A DNA stretch of 64,000 nt from assembly GCF_918797505.1 (NCBI RefSeq), contig NC_092801.1:28178477-28242476 (forward strand). Reading direction: 5' to 3'. Shown here piece after piece: positions 41,577 through 51,875 of this stretch; position 1 is the stretch's first letter, and every line of letters begins with the position of its first letter. The notes under the pieces were generated by a model, which did no database searches, was not told where the DNA came from, and saw only the letters and a program-made list of their open reading frames with translations. The position numbers were made by a program, and so were the translations under genes. Origin of the DNA: Bemisia tabaci. Its lineage: Eukaryota > Arthropoda > Insecta > Hemiptera > Aleyrodidae.

Positions 41577-41765
41577 TTGGATTGCATTTTGCAAAAAGGA
41601 AGTAAAAGCATTCAAATGTCGCTAAGATTGTGCAACTTTGTTTACGTTGCAAATATGAACTGATCATGTAAATAAGTTTTATCTTCACTCTCAATAAACT
41701 ATAAATTAATGACAAAAATTACCTTTGTAAATTGAATTTTTTGCATGATTTCAGAGATTCATTGC
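41577..41765. mobile_element. rep-D MITE, right end missing
   Basis: TTGGATTGCATTTTGCAAAA, then aggaagt, cgctaagattgtgcaact and caataaactataaatt, matching 14460-14650; it breaks off near ttcattgcaaggg. Confidence 0.7.
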
Positions 41766-42316
41766 AAGGGATGCCCTTGGGCCGGTACTTACGAGCTTTA
41801 GATAAAGCTCTACAAATGTATCGAAACATCAGACATAAAATTGAAAAAAAAAGAGAAAACATCGAGGGTCAACTAGCCCGAGGATAGGAGAGAAGTATTC
41901 GGACTTTTACTTTAAACTTTTATCCCGAATCCGAGCGATACCTCATCGGCAGCACAGAGTGAAGCATTGTGAGTTCACGCCTCGCGCCATCGCGCCTTCA
42001 ATTTTGGAGCTGCAATACGGACATCCTTCAAGTTCGAATAGTTGTATCTCTGCGCCGCCGTAATTAACGCGTGTCCATTCTTTTACCGCGCTTACATATT
42101 GCGTTGGTTTCGAAATGCGGAATTTGCAGCCCACGTATCTCGAATTTAGTGTTTCAAAATCTCCTTTCCTTTTTCATGAATCTAAAGGTTCACCGAAGCG
42201 GAACCGATTCTTAATATTTTCGCAGAATTTTGCGCCAGAGACGAATGGATTCCTTTCGTTTGATGAAGACCATCGACCATGATGCTTCCTCACGATTTGC
42301 GCGGAAACCTCAGCCA
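41766..42316. other. Mixed: rep-H copy 3 and a rep-Y-like stretch
   Basis: 41970-42050 matches rep-H (catcgcgccttcaattttgg, gcaatacggacatcc, gttcgaatagttgtat). 42131-42245 has rep-Y-like words (cccacgtatctcg, tgtttcaaaatctcc, gcagaattttgcgcc). The rest is single-copy. Confidence 0.4.
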
Positions 42317-42541
42317 CACTGGAAAAAAACACATTGTATCTAGAGTCCAGACTCTTGAAAACATTGACAAGAAAAAGGACTCTTGATTCAATCAGATCTA
42401 AGCTTAAACCAAGAACCAAACCTCTTAATTTGAGCGGATTTCCTTTTGATTTAAGCTTAAATCTGATTGAATCAGAGTCCTTTTCTTGTCAATGTTTTTA
42501 AGAGTCTAGACTCTAGATCCAATGTGTTTTTTTTTTCAGTG
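42317..42541. mobile_element. rep-A hairpin MITE, copy 5
   Basis: 225 bp from CACTGGAAAAAAACACATTG to ttttttttcagtg; same fold as the other copies, with aggactcttgattcaatcag and its complement in the arms. Confidence 0.85.
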
Positions 42542-42814
42542 TAAGTAGAATATTAAGCATCCTAGTACGCAAGGTTTCGATGGAACGACTTTAGGTACGA
42601 ATTAATACCTGTGCCGTGGTATCATTTTTGAAGGGAGAAGCTTTAAAAAACGCACATTTCTTCCGTAGATTGAAGGTAGGAATGTATTTCAGACTTTTTA
42701 AATGCGCTCATCGCGATTTCTGAGCCATTTTCTACAAGAAATAACTCTGCTTTTACCTCTAGCTGAAGTTTGTAGCACTTCCATAGTTTTTCACCAGGCC
42801 AGAAAATGTGCAAC
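42542..42814. other. Single-copy spacer
   Basis: Nothing recognised. Confidence 0.35.
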
Positions 42815-43256
42815 GCCGCACAGTGTATCGAGTCAATTAGAGAGGTCGGACATGAAATTTTTGACTGAGACGGCAAATTCTGGTCTTTATTTCGTCACAT
42901 TTTACATTTCAAGGGGTGCTTGTAGAAGAAAATTTCACAAGAAAACCAACGGAACCACTTTTAGAACCTCAAAGTTGTGTATAGACTGAGTTAAAAGCGT
43001 TTACAGTTTTAAAATCTCCACTGAAAAAAAAAATATGGTTGATTCCACCATACTCTGACACAGTGATACGAGTACGGTATAATAAATACTAGACTCTATC
43101 GTAGCATGTACCATATTGTGGTAAGTATCACCAAAGTTCTGATGGATACTACCATAATTCTGCTTATTTTCACTAAATAGTATCACTGTGTTAAAAATCA
43201 AGTAGACTTTCAGTGTTGTCTGACCTCTCCTATTGACTCGATCCATTGTGCGCCGC
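42815..43256. mobile_element. rep-J element interrupted by rep-N
   Basis: The left end is gccgcacagtgtatcgagtc and the right end attgactcgatccattgtgc gccgc. The body (gtcggacatgaaatttttga, aaagttgtgtatagactgag) is split at about 43019 by a rep-N copy. Confidence 0.8.
43019..43215. mobile_element. rep-N element inside rep-J
   Basis: 197 bp from CACTGAAAAAAAAAATATGG to tagactttcagtg; the interior cacagtgatac/gtatcactgtg and accata/tatggt words match the copy at 8419. Confidence 0.75.
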
Positions 43257-43976
43257 AATGTGAGATATGTGTTTTGAGGAATTATTCTTGTAAACGAAGC
43301 AGACTCTCTCTAGTACCTATTCGTGCATTCTCGTATCCGCGGACGCCTCAAATTTGTATCCGTTCCCTCTAAAAATCGAACGGGTCGCGTCGATACACTG
43401 AAAAAAATTCTCGGCGTTTTTACCAAGGTCCGTTGGTACCTTTACCATCTCACTTTTTTTACCAATTATTGGTAATTTTACCAAGACAGACTGGTGAGCT
43501 TACCTAAAAACCGGTATTTTTACTGTTTTTTCCAGGTAAGAATACCACTTTTATTGGTAATCAATTCCCGGTAACTTTGTCATTTTATCTCGGTAATTCT
43601 ACCACAGTCGATAAAAAATATTGGCGTTTTTACCAAGGTCCAGTAAAATTACCGAGAAAGATCAATAATTTTACTTAGATTTCTCGGTAAAATTACCGAT
43701 TCCATGAATGGTAACTTTACCAAGAAAAAACTGGGATCAAATAGAACCCTGAATTCTTGGTAATTTTACCATTTTCTTAGTAAATACACCGAGATTTTTT
43801 TTTCAGTGCACTGTGCGCCGCAAATCGAGATACGTGTTTTGAGAATTCCACCGTCGGAATTATTCTTGTAAACGAAGCAAACTGTCTCTAGTATCCATTC
43901 ATGCATTCTCATATCCGCGGACGCCTCAAATTTGTATATCCGTTCCCTCTAAAAATCGAATGGGCGGCGTCGATAG
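43254..43976. repeat. Direct duplication (~140 bp) on both sides of rep-Q copy 2
   Basis: 43284-43395 (ttcttgtaaacgaagcagac ... ccgcggacgcctcaaatttg ... gggtcgcgtcgata) is repeated at 43860-43974 with a few changes. Both units are preceded by a rep-J-like end (gtgcgccgcaa) and a rep-Y-like word (gagata(t/c)gtgttttgag). Rep-Q lies between the units. Confidence 0.75.
43396..43808. mobile_element. rep-Q element, copy 2
   Basis: 413 bp from CACTGAAAAAAATTCTCGGC to tttttttttcagtg, the same orientation as the copy at 24833 and highly similar (shared aactgggatcaaatagaacc). TA flanks the left end only; the right end abuts a rep-J terminus, so the right flank has been rearranged. Confidence 0.85.
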
Positions 43977-44205
43977 GCGGCGTCCCGCAGGAAATCATCG
44001 GGGCGCATAAAAAGGCGTTGGGAGGCACGGCTCGTAGCTAATTTGCCTCCCGCGGCGGCGGAGGGGGCGGCGGCGGAGAGACCATTTGTCGGCGGTTAAC
44101 CGGCGGCGGGCTAATATCCCGGCCTCCGGTTAAGTGCACCATCTTGGCGGGCAATCGGGCAGCTCGGAAACCGAATTCGGAGCGCCGCAAATGGCCCATA
44201 ACTCA
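43977..44205. other. Very GC-rich single-copy stretch with (CGG)n
   Basis: 44040-44100 is a run of cggcgg and ggcggcgga words; CpG is dense to about 44215. No ORF of note. Confidence 0.45.
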
Positions 44206-45041
44206 GCGCCGCACAGTGGAGATAGTCAATCTCGAGTCGGACAAAATTTGGAAACTTTAAACCCTGATAACTCCGATTATACAAAACTTTGAGGTTATAA
44301 AAGTGTTTCCATCGGCTTCCTCGTGGAATTTTCTACCCGAACCACCCCTTAAAATTTAAAATGTCGTCACCTTCCAGGCAAAGTATCACAAGCGCCATGC
44401 GACGTTTAAAAATTTCCGCCGCCATTTTATTTTTTTACAGAGATATTGTTAACGAAGCTGTCCAAAAATTTCACTGAATTTTCTTTGTGCTGCCGATAAA
44501 ATTTAGTGAAATTTCCAAACAGATTCAACCAACAATTTCTCAGTAAAGAAATAAAATGGCGGCGGAAATTTGTAAACGTCGCATGGCGCTTGTGATACTT
44601 TGCCTGGAAGGTGACGATGTGACGAAATAAACACCAAAATTTGCAGTTTTGGTCGACAATTTAATGTTCAACCTCTCTAATTTGGAAACTTTAAACCCTG
44701 ATAACTCCAATTATTCAAAACTTTGAGGTTATAAAAGTATATTCATTGGCTTCCTCGTGAAATTTTCTACCCGAACCACCCCTTAAAATTTAAAATGTGG
44801 CGAAATAGACACCAAAATTTGCAGTGTTAGTCGACAATTTAATGTTCAACCTCTCTAATTTGGAGACTTTAAACCCTGATAACTCCGATTATACAAAACG
44901 TCGAGGCTATAAAAGTGGTTCCATTGGCTTCCTCGTAAAATTTTCTACCCGAACCACCCCTTAAAATTTAAAATGTGACGAAATAAACACCAGAATTTGC
45001 AGTTCTAGTCGACAATTTAATGTTCGATCCACCGTGCGCCG
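44206..45041. mobile_element. rep-J with internally amplified ~175-bp unit and a rep-O insertion
   Basis: The termini are cgccgcacagtggagatagt and gttcgatccaccgtgcgcc. Inside, the block aatttggaaactttaaaccc begins at 44255, 44679 and (one base changed) 44857, each followed by ttcctcgt(g/a)(g/a)aattttctacc and ending tttaatgttcaacctctct. The second-to-third spacing is 178 bp. The first unit is enlarged by rep-O. Confidence 0.8.
44365..44616. mobile_element. rep-O element inside rep-J, with ATGT duplication
   Basis: 252 bp. The left arm CGTCACCTTCCAGGCAAAGT is mirrored by actttgcctggaaggtgacg, almost perfectly over about 90 bp per arm. ATGT occurs at 44361-44364 and 44617-44620; other rep-J units have a single aaaatgtgacgaaata at this place. 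The duplication is 4 bp if the element starts with C, or 2 bp (TG) if the terminal T and A belong to it. Confidence 0.8.
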
Positions 45042-45283
45042 GGAAAAAGAGGGGAGTTCATTACGCGGCCGCCGACAGCGCCACTGTCGTGGGTCGCGAG
45101 TGCATAATTCTACCGGGCGCCGCCGGAATAGTAATGAGCAGCCGGTGTTGCGCCGCTCCTTGTGCCTTCTCCTTGTTTTCACCCCCCTCCCCCTCCCCCT
45201 CACGCGCGTAACCGGGGCTCATTATCGGCCCGCGGCGCCTAGGCCCACGACGGGTCAGTTCATTCACGCACACACATATGAAC
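45042..45283. other. GC-rich single-copy stretch
   Basis: CpG-rich, with a C-rich tract (45180-45200). ORFs on both strands overlap and are compositional. Ends with cgacgggtcagttcattcac, a word repeated after the rep-B copies near 46010 and (variant) 46295. Confidence 0.4.
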
Positions 45284-45543
45284 TGCATTGCATTTTGCAA
45301 AAAGGTCCTGGGAAAATTACAATATTGCTAAAATTGTGCAGCTCCTTTCGTCTTGGAAGGAACACCTGATTATCTCTAAACAGTTTCTATTTCACTCGCT
45401 AAAAACTGTAAATTTAAGACAGAAATTACCATGTAAATTTTATATTTTTTTAGGATATTAATAGTTAATATTTCAATGGGTGAAGTTGCACAATCTTAGC
45501 AACATTGCACTGCTCCTTCTTCCTTTTTGCAAAATGCAATCCA
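45284..45543. mobile_element. rep-D MITE, complete copy
   Basis: 260 bp. The left end CTGCATTGCATTTTGCAAAA is followed by aggtcc; the right end is ccttctttcctttttgc-like (ttcctttttgcaaaatgcaa tcc). Inner arms attgctaaaattgtgcagct / tgcacaatcttagcaac agree with 14460. Confidence 0.8.
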
Positions 45544-45549
45544 ACTGTC

Positions 45550-46434
45550 CTGCCGTGCTAAGGAAAAACGCCATATGAACGTTCGGGAGTTGTCAAATTC
45601 CCTTCAACAAAACACGAAGTTTCAGGCGAATTTGTGAATTTCTCTCCGCCGATTTTTCACGGGATTTCGTCCGTGATTTGATCTAAAAAGTCTGAAAATG
45701 TCAAGGAAAAAATTGCGTAACGTTTTTCAAAAATGGATATTTTCTAAGAGGCCGTGCTAAGGATAAACGCCGCATTAGCCACGATGTTGCCAAATTCCCT
45801 TAAACAATACACGAACTTTCAGGGAAATTTGTAAATTTTTCCTCCGCACATTTCTCACAGAATTTCGTCTGTGTTTTGATCTAAAAAGTCTGAAAATGTC
45901 AAGGAAAAATATACATAACATTCTTCAAAAATTGATATTTTCTGAGAGGAAATTTGGCAACATTCGAATGCTCATACGGCGTTCCTCCGAAGCACGGCGG
46001 TATGACGGGTCAGTTCACGCACATATGTATGAACTGTCCTGCCGTGCTAAGGAAAAACGCCGTATGAGCCTTTAGATGTTGCCAGATTCCCTTCAACAAA
46101 ACACGAATTTTCAAGGAAATTTAGGAATTTCTCTCCGCCGATTTTTCACAGGATTTCGTCCGTAATTTGATCTAAAAAGTCTGAAAATTTCAAGGAAAAA
46201 TATTCATGACATTCTTCAAAAATGAATATTTTCTTGGACGAAATTTGGTATCATCCAAAAGCTCATACGGCGTTTCTCCGAAGCACGTAAGTATGGCGGG
46301 TTAGTTGACGCACACACATATAAACTGCTGTGCTTAGGAAAAACCCCGCATGAACCATTCGGCGTTATCAAATTCCCTTAGACGGATCATGAATTTCACA
46401 GAATTTCGTCCGCAATTTGATCTAAAAAGTCTGT
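45550..46434. repeat. Cluster of four rep-B copies, partly in tandem
   Basis: Left ends start at 45550, about 45752, 46039 and 46325 (CTGCCGTGCTAAGGAAAAAC and variants). The first lacks its right end and runs straight into the second (aagaggccgtgctaagg). The second (to about 46000) and third (to about 46291) are complete; the fourth stops near 46434. Copies 3 and 4 are each preceded by (t)gacgggt(c/t)agtt(c/g)acgcaca and catat(g/a)aactg, words that also precede the rep-D copy at 45249. So flank and element were amplified together. Confidence 0.75.
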
Positions 46435-46972
46435 TCAGCCTTAAAGCTGCAACAGCTTGTTGCTTCAGTAGGACATGCGAACGTGTTCCGCTTCTATGAT
46501 ATACTTATAAAAATGGCTTCGAAATGTGCAACATCGCAAATTGGCAATATTGTACTTCTTGAATGACCGATCCGTCGTAACAAGGAAGTTCAGTTGATAT
46601 ATTCTTGAGAATTCAATCCCTTCTAAAACAACGCAAAACTGTGACGAACATGAAGCTAGCGCAATTCTAAAATCGCCTTCAAAACGTGGAGATACCAAAT
46701 GCTTACATCAGAGTTAATATAGTTGCTCATGTGCGCCTTACACTAAAGTAAACTTTTCTGTTCTGATGACCACGTTGAGTTCCCAAACGTTGAATTTCCC
46801 ATCCATTCAGAAAGAGAGAGATCGTCAGTTATTACGTTGTAAGTCCATTAATATTTTATCGAACAGCTCAATTTTCATTAGTTTACTTATTTACAACCTA
46901 ATTGCATTGCGTCGCACGTGTAATTACCATACACCATTTTTGGAACAGCCTCTATGAATTAAATGTACTTAC
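46435..46972. other. Single-copy stretch next to a candidate exon
   Basis: No repeat recognised. A 77-codon minus-strand ORF (46465-46698) has no known motif. If the exon at 46973 is real, this is the intron that follows it. Confidence 0.35.
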
Positions 46973-47023
46973 ACGCTTGTAAGTCTTGCAGCATGGCACT
47001 CAGTGTCAAAACCAGATCCTTAC
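46973..47023 (-). CDS. Candidate 51-bp internal exon, unknown gene
   Basis: On the minus strand gtttcttacag (acceptor, just above 47023) is followed by 51 bases and then by gtaagtaca (strong donor, just below 46973). Only one of the three frames is open. It gives KDLVLTLSAMLQDLQA, an amphipathic helix-like peptide, with two bases leading and one trailing, so both introns would be phase 1 and the exon could be skipped without shifting the frame. Against it: the segment is short, I do not recognise the protein, and matching splice sites arise by chance in 64 kb. It is on the same strand as the LHFPL-like exon 46.5 kb away, but the peptide does not look like the LHFPL part that would be expected upstream, so I do not link them. 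Confidence 0.35.
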
Positions 47024-47171
47024 CTGTAAGAAACGAAAATTTGCAAAATTATGACCAGCTTGAAGAAAGTCCGAATTTCAAAATTCACGGACTCGCGGGA
47101 ACAAAACAAAACTGCGCCTTTAGAGACTAGCGCCGATTGAAAATAAACTTTCGTGGGCGACCTGTCACCAG

Positions 47172-47332
47172 CAGTGGCGTGGCATGCTTTTTTGCAGATC
47201 TATTGATCAGCCATTGAACCCATGGCAAAGGATCGATAAACAGGGTGTTCAACAAACACCTTCATAGTCGATTCTTTACCATAGCTTCAAACAGAAAGAT
47301 ATCGTTCATCGATCATTCACGCCTCGTCACTG
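47172..47332. mobile_element. rep-AE foldback MITE, copy 2
   Basis: 161 bp from CAGTGGCGTGGCATGCTTTT to cacgcctcgtcactg; inner arms gatctattgatc/gatcattc and agggtgttcaac/aacaccttca are imperfect. Matches 14983-15146. No clear duplication at the flanks. Confidence 0.65.
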
Positions 47333-47338
47333 CCTAAT

Positions 47339-47464
47339 TGGACGCATTTCTGTCACACGGTACTACGTGCATTATGGCGTGAGCCCTGTTATGCATGTAT
47401 TCTAATTGGTCTCAGGGCTCATGTCTTAATGCACATAGTTCCGTTTGATAGAAATACGTCCAAT
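47339..47464. mobile_element. rep-AD foldback, copy 2
   Basis: GGACGCATTTCTGTCACACG is mirrored by ccgtttgatagaaatacgtc c. The centre atgcatgtattctaattggt and the arms tgtgcatta... match 22745-22866. It ends where rep-T begins. Confidence 0.65.
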
Positions 47465-47465
47465 T

Positions 47466-49250
47466 GAACCGCGTTAAGCAAAAAGGAACCAAAACATACC
47501 CACAGTGGGTTTTAACTAAATTTAATTAAGAAAATGAAAGTCCCCATGTCTGAAAGCGGAAAAGTATAGCGAAACACCTCAGGAAAACATCCCCGCTGAA
47601 AAGAAAATCATTCGTTGGGCCGTTTTTTTTTTTGGCCCACCCAAAGCCAAAATGGCGGCCGATATGCGCCGCCGCGGGGTGCAAATGTTACAACTCCCTC
47701 AAAATGTCAAGTGACACATCGATTCCTATGTAATTTTGGTCGTAGAATCCGAATATGAGGTCAAAAATCCCTCACGACTAAAAGGGATCGCGCAAATTCA
47801 AGATGGCGGCCAAAAATAGGCCCCGGAGTAAAAATTCTCAATTCCAGCTTTTGGTAACGAGTGAGATGTCTTTTTTTATGTTTTTTGGGTCATAGGATCC
47901 AAATTTGAGGTCGAAAATTCCCTTCTGGCCGACAGGGATCCCTCAAATCCAAAATGGCCTCCATTTTGGGGATGACATATTATTTCCGAAAGACTCGTAT
48001 AATCGAGTGAGGTGTCTTTTTACATGTTTTTTGGACCACATGATCAGAAACTGGGATCCAAACTGTGTCCCTGTGGGCCGGAAGGTAAGATTTATCCCTT
48101 AGCACCTTGATTGTATCGTTTTTATCAACTATTTTAATAAAAACTCAGAATTTCACTGTTTTCACTGTTTCTCTGTTTGAAGAAGATAATTTTTGTTATG
48201 TTCCTATTTCTCTTGCCCTAGTTTTTTTGTGAAGCAGGGGACTATATCCCCTGCTAGGCAAAAAGGTCAAACATTATTTGTAAGAATAGAGCATTCTTGG
48301 TGGGGTTGGCGCCATTCTAACAGTGAAATTCTGAGTTTGTATTTAAATAGTTGATAAAAACGATACAATCAAGGTGCTAAGGGACAAATCTTACCTTCCG
48401 GCCCACAGGGACACAGTTTGGATCCCAGTTTCTGATCATGTGGTCCAAAAAACATGTAAAAAGACACCTCACTCGATTATACGAGTCTTTCGGAAATAAT
48501 ATGTCATCCCCAAAATGGAGGCCATTTTGGATTTGAGGGATCCCTGTCGGCCAGAAGGGAATTTTCGACCTCAAATTTGGATCCTATGACCCAAAAAACA
48601 TAAAAAAAGACATCTCACTCGTCACCAAAAGCTGGAATTGAGAATTTTTACTCCGGGGCCTATTTTTGGCCGCTATCTTGAATTTGCGCGATCCCTTTTA
48701 GTCGTGAGGAATTTCTGACCTCATATTCGGATTCTACGACCAAAATTACATAGGAATCGATGTGTCACTTGACATTTTGAGGGAGTTGTAACATTTGCAC
48801 CCCGCGGCGGCGCATATCGGCCGCCATTTTGGCTTTGGGTGGGCAAAAAAAAAAACGGCCCAACGAATGATTTTCTTTTCAGCGGGGATGTTTTCCTGAG
48901 GTGTTTCGCTATACTTTTCCGCTTTCAGACATGGGGACTTTCATTTTCTTAATTAGATTTAGTTAAAACCCACTGTGTACCATCTATCGCCAAATTTAAT
49001 AAGACAATTAAATTATACATTTAAGAAAAATTGTGAGGATTTTTTGAAAATTTCAGTGAAATTTCTACACAGTAAGAATAAAATTCCTTTTTCTGAAATA
49101 TTCGGTGAACTTTCCACACAGTACGAAAAAAATTTCTCAAAATGTTCCCAAAAATCTGCGCAAGCATTCTTTTATAAAACATTACATTGCTCTGTTAGAT
49201 AAGTCAATAGCTGACGTGGCTTAGTTCCTTTTCGCTGAACGCGGTCGTAT
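47466..49250. mobile_element. rep-T element interrupted by a long palindrome
   Basis: The left end tgaaccgcgttaagcaaaaa ggaacc is mirrored at the right by ggcttagttccttttcgctg aacgcggtcg. Only 30 bp of rep-T lie left of the palindrome and about 270 bp lie to its right. A rep-T right-end piece is also present at 31508-31556. Confidence 0.6.
47501..48977. mobile_element. 1.48-kb near-perfect palindromic element with 4-bp TSD
   Basis: Two inverted arms of about 657 bp (47501-48157 and 48321-48977) face each other across a 163-bp unique spacer. The ends are CACAGTGGGTTTTAACTAAA and its complement. I counted only a handful of differences between the arms (for example gatggcggcc against the complement of ggccgctatc). 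TACC stands at 47497-47500 and 48978-48981, a 4-bp duplication. Each arm contains about three diverged copies of a roughly 145-bp unit with gagatgtcttttt(t/a), gggtcataggatccaaattt gaggtc and gggatcc words. Each arm also has a GC-rich outer part (ccaaaatggcggccgatatg). The same 65-codon ORF appears on opposite strands in the two arms; it is not a known protein. CAC ends plus a 4-bp duplication recall Chapaev-type elements, but without a transposase this is only a suggestion. Confidence 0.85.
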
Positions 49251-49962
49251 TGTACGTTTAAGTGTTGCAACCTAAAGAAAATGCTGAGCCTACTTCCTCC
49301 GCAAAAAGTGGCAACGCTGGTTGTTCTTACCACCTTTTAACCTCCCCTACCGACAATTCCTTTTTCTTCCGCACGACACCTCGAATAAAATTTAAATTAG
49401 ACCCAACCACAAACACGTAGAGAATTTGCTTATCTAATCCCGATGTACGAGCAAAAGGGGGCCTCACCTCATCGGCTCCCATATATAGAATCTCGCGCGT
49501 TCCATATTGACTTCGAAATCGGTTCGATTTTTAATTAAATTTTCTCTCCGCCTCGTGCGAAGACCTTGCTTATGATATTTTACGCATTGGCCTCCCCCCT
49601 CCTCTTTTCGCATCAGAGCCATCACGGGTTCTCGCTGTAGTTTCCCTCGTATTTTTTTTACTCACGTTTTTACTGCGGGTTGAAGGCCAGAATACCAAGT
49701 GGTAGGGTATTGCTCGAAAAATTAGGGCCTGAGATCCCTGCCCTGGTAAAACGCTCGAAGCTGGCTGTAAACGCGATTCCTGCGCTCTTTTTTCGATTTT
49801 TGTACTCAATTGAATTCGATTGACGATGGAGTCGATAGGTCATTCGATTGGATTGAACTTTGACGGTTATAAAGTCATCTTGAAAAAATTACGTTTTCAT
49901 TTTTGATAATTGACATTATTGAGACTGTACCATTTAGTTTTTAGGACATTATTGTCGCAAGA
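49251..49962. other. Single-copy stretch
   Basis: No repeat or gene recognised. The ORF at 49570-49809 (minus) has no motif. Confidence 0.35.
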
Positions 49963-50527
49963 GAATGGACCACTAGACAATTAAGGCACGAGTTTAAGCA
50001 ATTTGATACATGTTTCTTAACCAGAATTTCACGTAGAGCACGATTCACACAACTAAAATTACACGAACCAACTCCTAACGAAGATATTAACGTTTTTATT
50101 TCACATTGGTTACGGAGAATTTGAACTGCCCGCTCACAAGAAACTCAAAGCTCTACGTGAGTCAAATCGCGCACTACAACGGTTTCAACAAGCTTCTCAA
50201 TCGAGCAATGTTCATTTCCCACCATGTGTTATTCAAACTACATAAAAGCAATTTGCCATAGCTGAGCCAAAACGGCATGATTGAGGTCACCAGATTTTTA
50301 TATCGCAGAGACTGTCATGATAAACGTTTAGCGCGCGATGTGAATCACGTAGAGCAATGAGTTTTTCATGAGCGGGGGGTTTGAATTCACGCATCAGGAA
50401 TCATTGAATATCTTTGTAAGGAGTTAACTTTGGTCATTTTCGTTGTGCGCATCGTGTTCTACGTAAAATTTTGGTTAAGAAACATGTATCAGAATGCTGA
50501 AATTCGTACCTTGTCTTGTGGTCCATT
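49963..50527. mobile_element. Inverted-repeat element rep-V
   Basis: About 565 bp. The left end AATGGACCACTAGACAATTA is mirrored by accttgtcttgtggtccatt. Inner arms match well: gatacatgtttcttaaccag / tggttaagaaacatgtatc, then tacgtagagcacgat / atcgtgttctacgt. The centre has agctctacgtgagtcaaatc / gtgaatcacgtagagc as a further inverted pair. No ORF for a transposase. Confidence 0.75.
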
Positions 50528-51007
50528 GGTTGAAAGAGTCTTTACGAATTAATGTGCAATGATCACTTCAAGTCACTACCGTTTTAAGATCGGCTAAGGG
50601 ACAAGAGACCGTATTAAGGGCTAAGGAATAATACCACCTAACTCATTCTTTGGCGAAAATGAGATAGCGATTTTGCCGCATTCTTCATTATTATTAAATA
50701 CGCAAACTGGCGTTTTTAGTTTTTTCCAAGTCCTCATAGGAGCGTTGTAAAGACACTGTGACGTTTAGAAATTTAGCTATCGATATGTTTTGTCTAAAAA
50801 AAATTAAAATTGGAATCGTGAAACTTTAGTATATGGATGTTTCATTAAAACATTTGAGAAAGAAAAAGCGCCTTGTCCTTTACTCCCTCAAATTTGATTC
50901 GATTTTTCAGAATTAATGATTTTTCGGTACTTAGAATTCATGAATTTTTGTATTATAGCCGGCAAAATCTCTCCTCTGAAAGTATGTAGAACTGGTAATC
51001 CAATACT
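50528..51007. other. Single-copy spacer
   Basis: Nothing recognised. Confidence 0.35.
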
Positions 51008-51258
51008 GATTTGCTAAAAAAAAAACGCCGTATGAGCCTTTAGATGTTGCCAAATTTCCCATGAGAAATCACGAATTTTCCGGAAAATTTGTAAATATAT
51101 ACTTTCCGATTTTTCAGAGAAGTTTGTTCGTATATTGATCTAAAGTGTCTGGAAATTTCAAAAGAAAATATTTATAATTTTCTTCAGTGATAAATATTTT
51201 CTGAGAGGGAATTTGGCAACATTTGAATAATAATAAAGCGTTTTTCCTTAGCACGACT
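51008..51258. mobile_element. rep-B MITE, copy with eroded ends
   Basis: The left end is ttgctaaaaaaaaaacgccg tatgagcc and the right end gcgtttttccttagcacgac. Inner arms gatgttgccaaatttccc / gggaatttggcaacatt are intact. Confidence 0.7.
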
Positions 51259-51699
51259 GAATAGGCGAGACTCATCAAAAGCCAGTGCAATCTTAACATC
51301 TACTGCTGCAGATCCCCTTTCCATCAAATACCTCTGTTTGCAAGCCCCTCAAATTTATAGTTTTATTCCTTGAGGGGGAAACAGCAGAAGCGTGGGGTGA
51401 TCCGTAAAATGCAGGATATTTCGGGATGGTTGGAGAATCGAGCATTCGCTAAAGGAGTGGAGACAATGTGACGTTGACGGATGCTATGTCGGTGACGTAG
51501 GCAGATAGCATCTTCCAACTATTCACGTGTGTGTGTTGGTGCCGGTGATGTATCGCTGTAATGCGTCACCCCCGGCGACAAGACTTCAGCTACTTTTTTA
51601 GAACGCAAAATAATTGGATAGGACAGAGTAGATCGTCATCGTTAGATTCAAAGTGTTGGTGGAGGGTATACACGTAGGTGTGACAAATAATAAAACTCA
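51259..51699. other. Single-copy spacer
   Basis: 51530-51580 has a faint rep-X-like word pair. No gene recognised. Confidence 0.35.
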
Positions 51700-51866
51700 A
51701 TGGTTCTGTTGCATGCAAGAGATATATAACCAGGGGCATCAACTATAGAATAAATAGACTACGCCAACAGAAGCGAAAGCTCCGTAAGAACCAATGGTAA
51801 CACTTTTTTCTCACGGTCTGTCAATCTTCATACTTATTAGAACTTGATTTGAGGTTATCAGTGCAC
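51700..51866. repeat. rep-G, uninterrupted copy
   Basis: About 167 bp from caatggttctgttgcatgca to gatttgaggttatc. The same sequence occurs at 52522-53593, where a 900-bp element interrupts it after gtcaatct. Here the equivalent gtcaatct (51820-51827) is single. Confidence 0.75.
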
Positions 51867-51875
51867 CAGCACGTT

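Noticed and set aside
47905..48574. Identical 65-codon ORFs on opposite strands
   Set aside because: They are the same sequence in the two arms of the palindrome and resemble no known protein.
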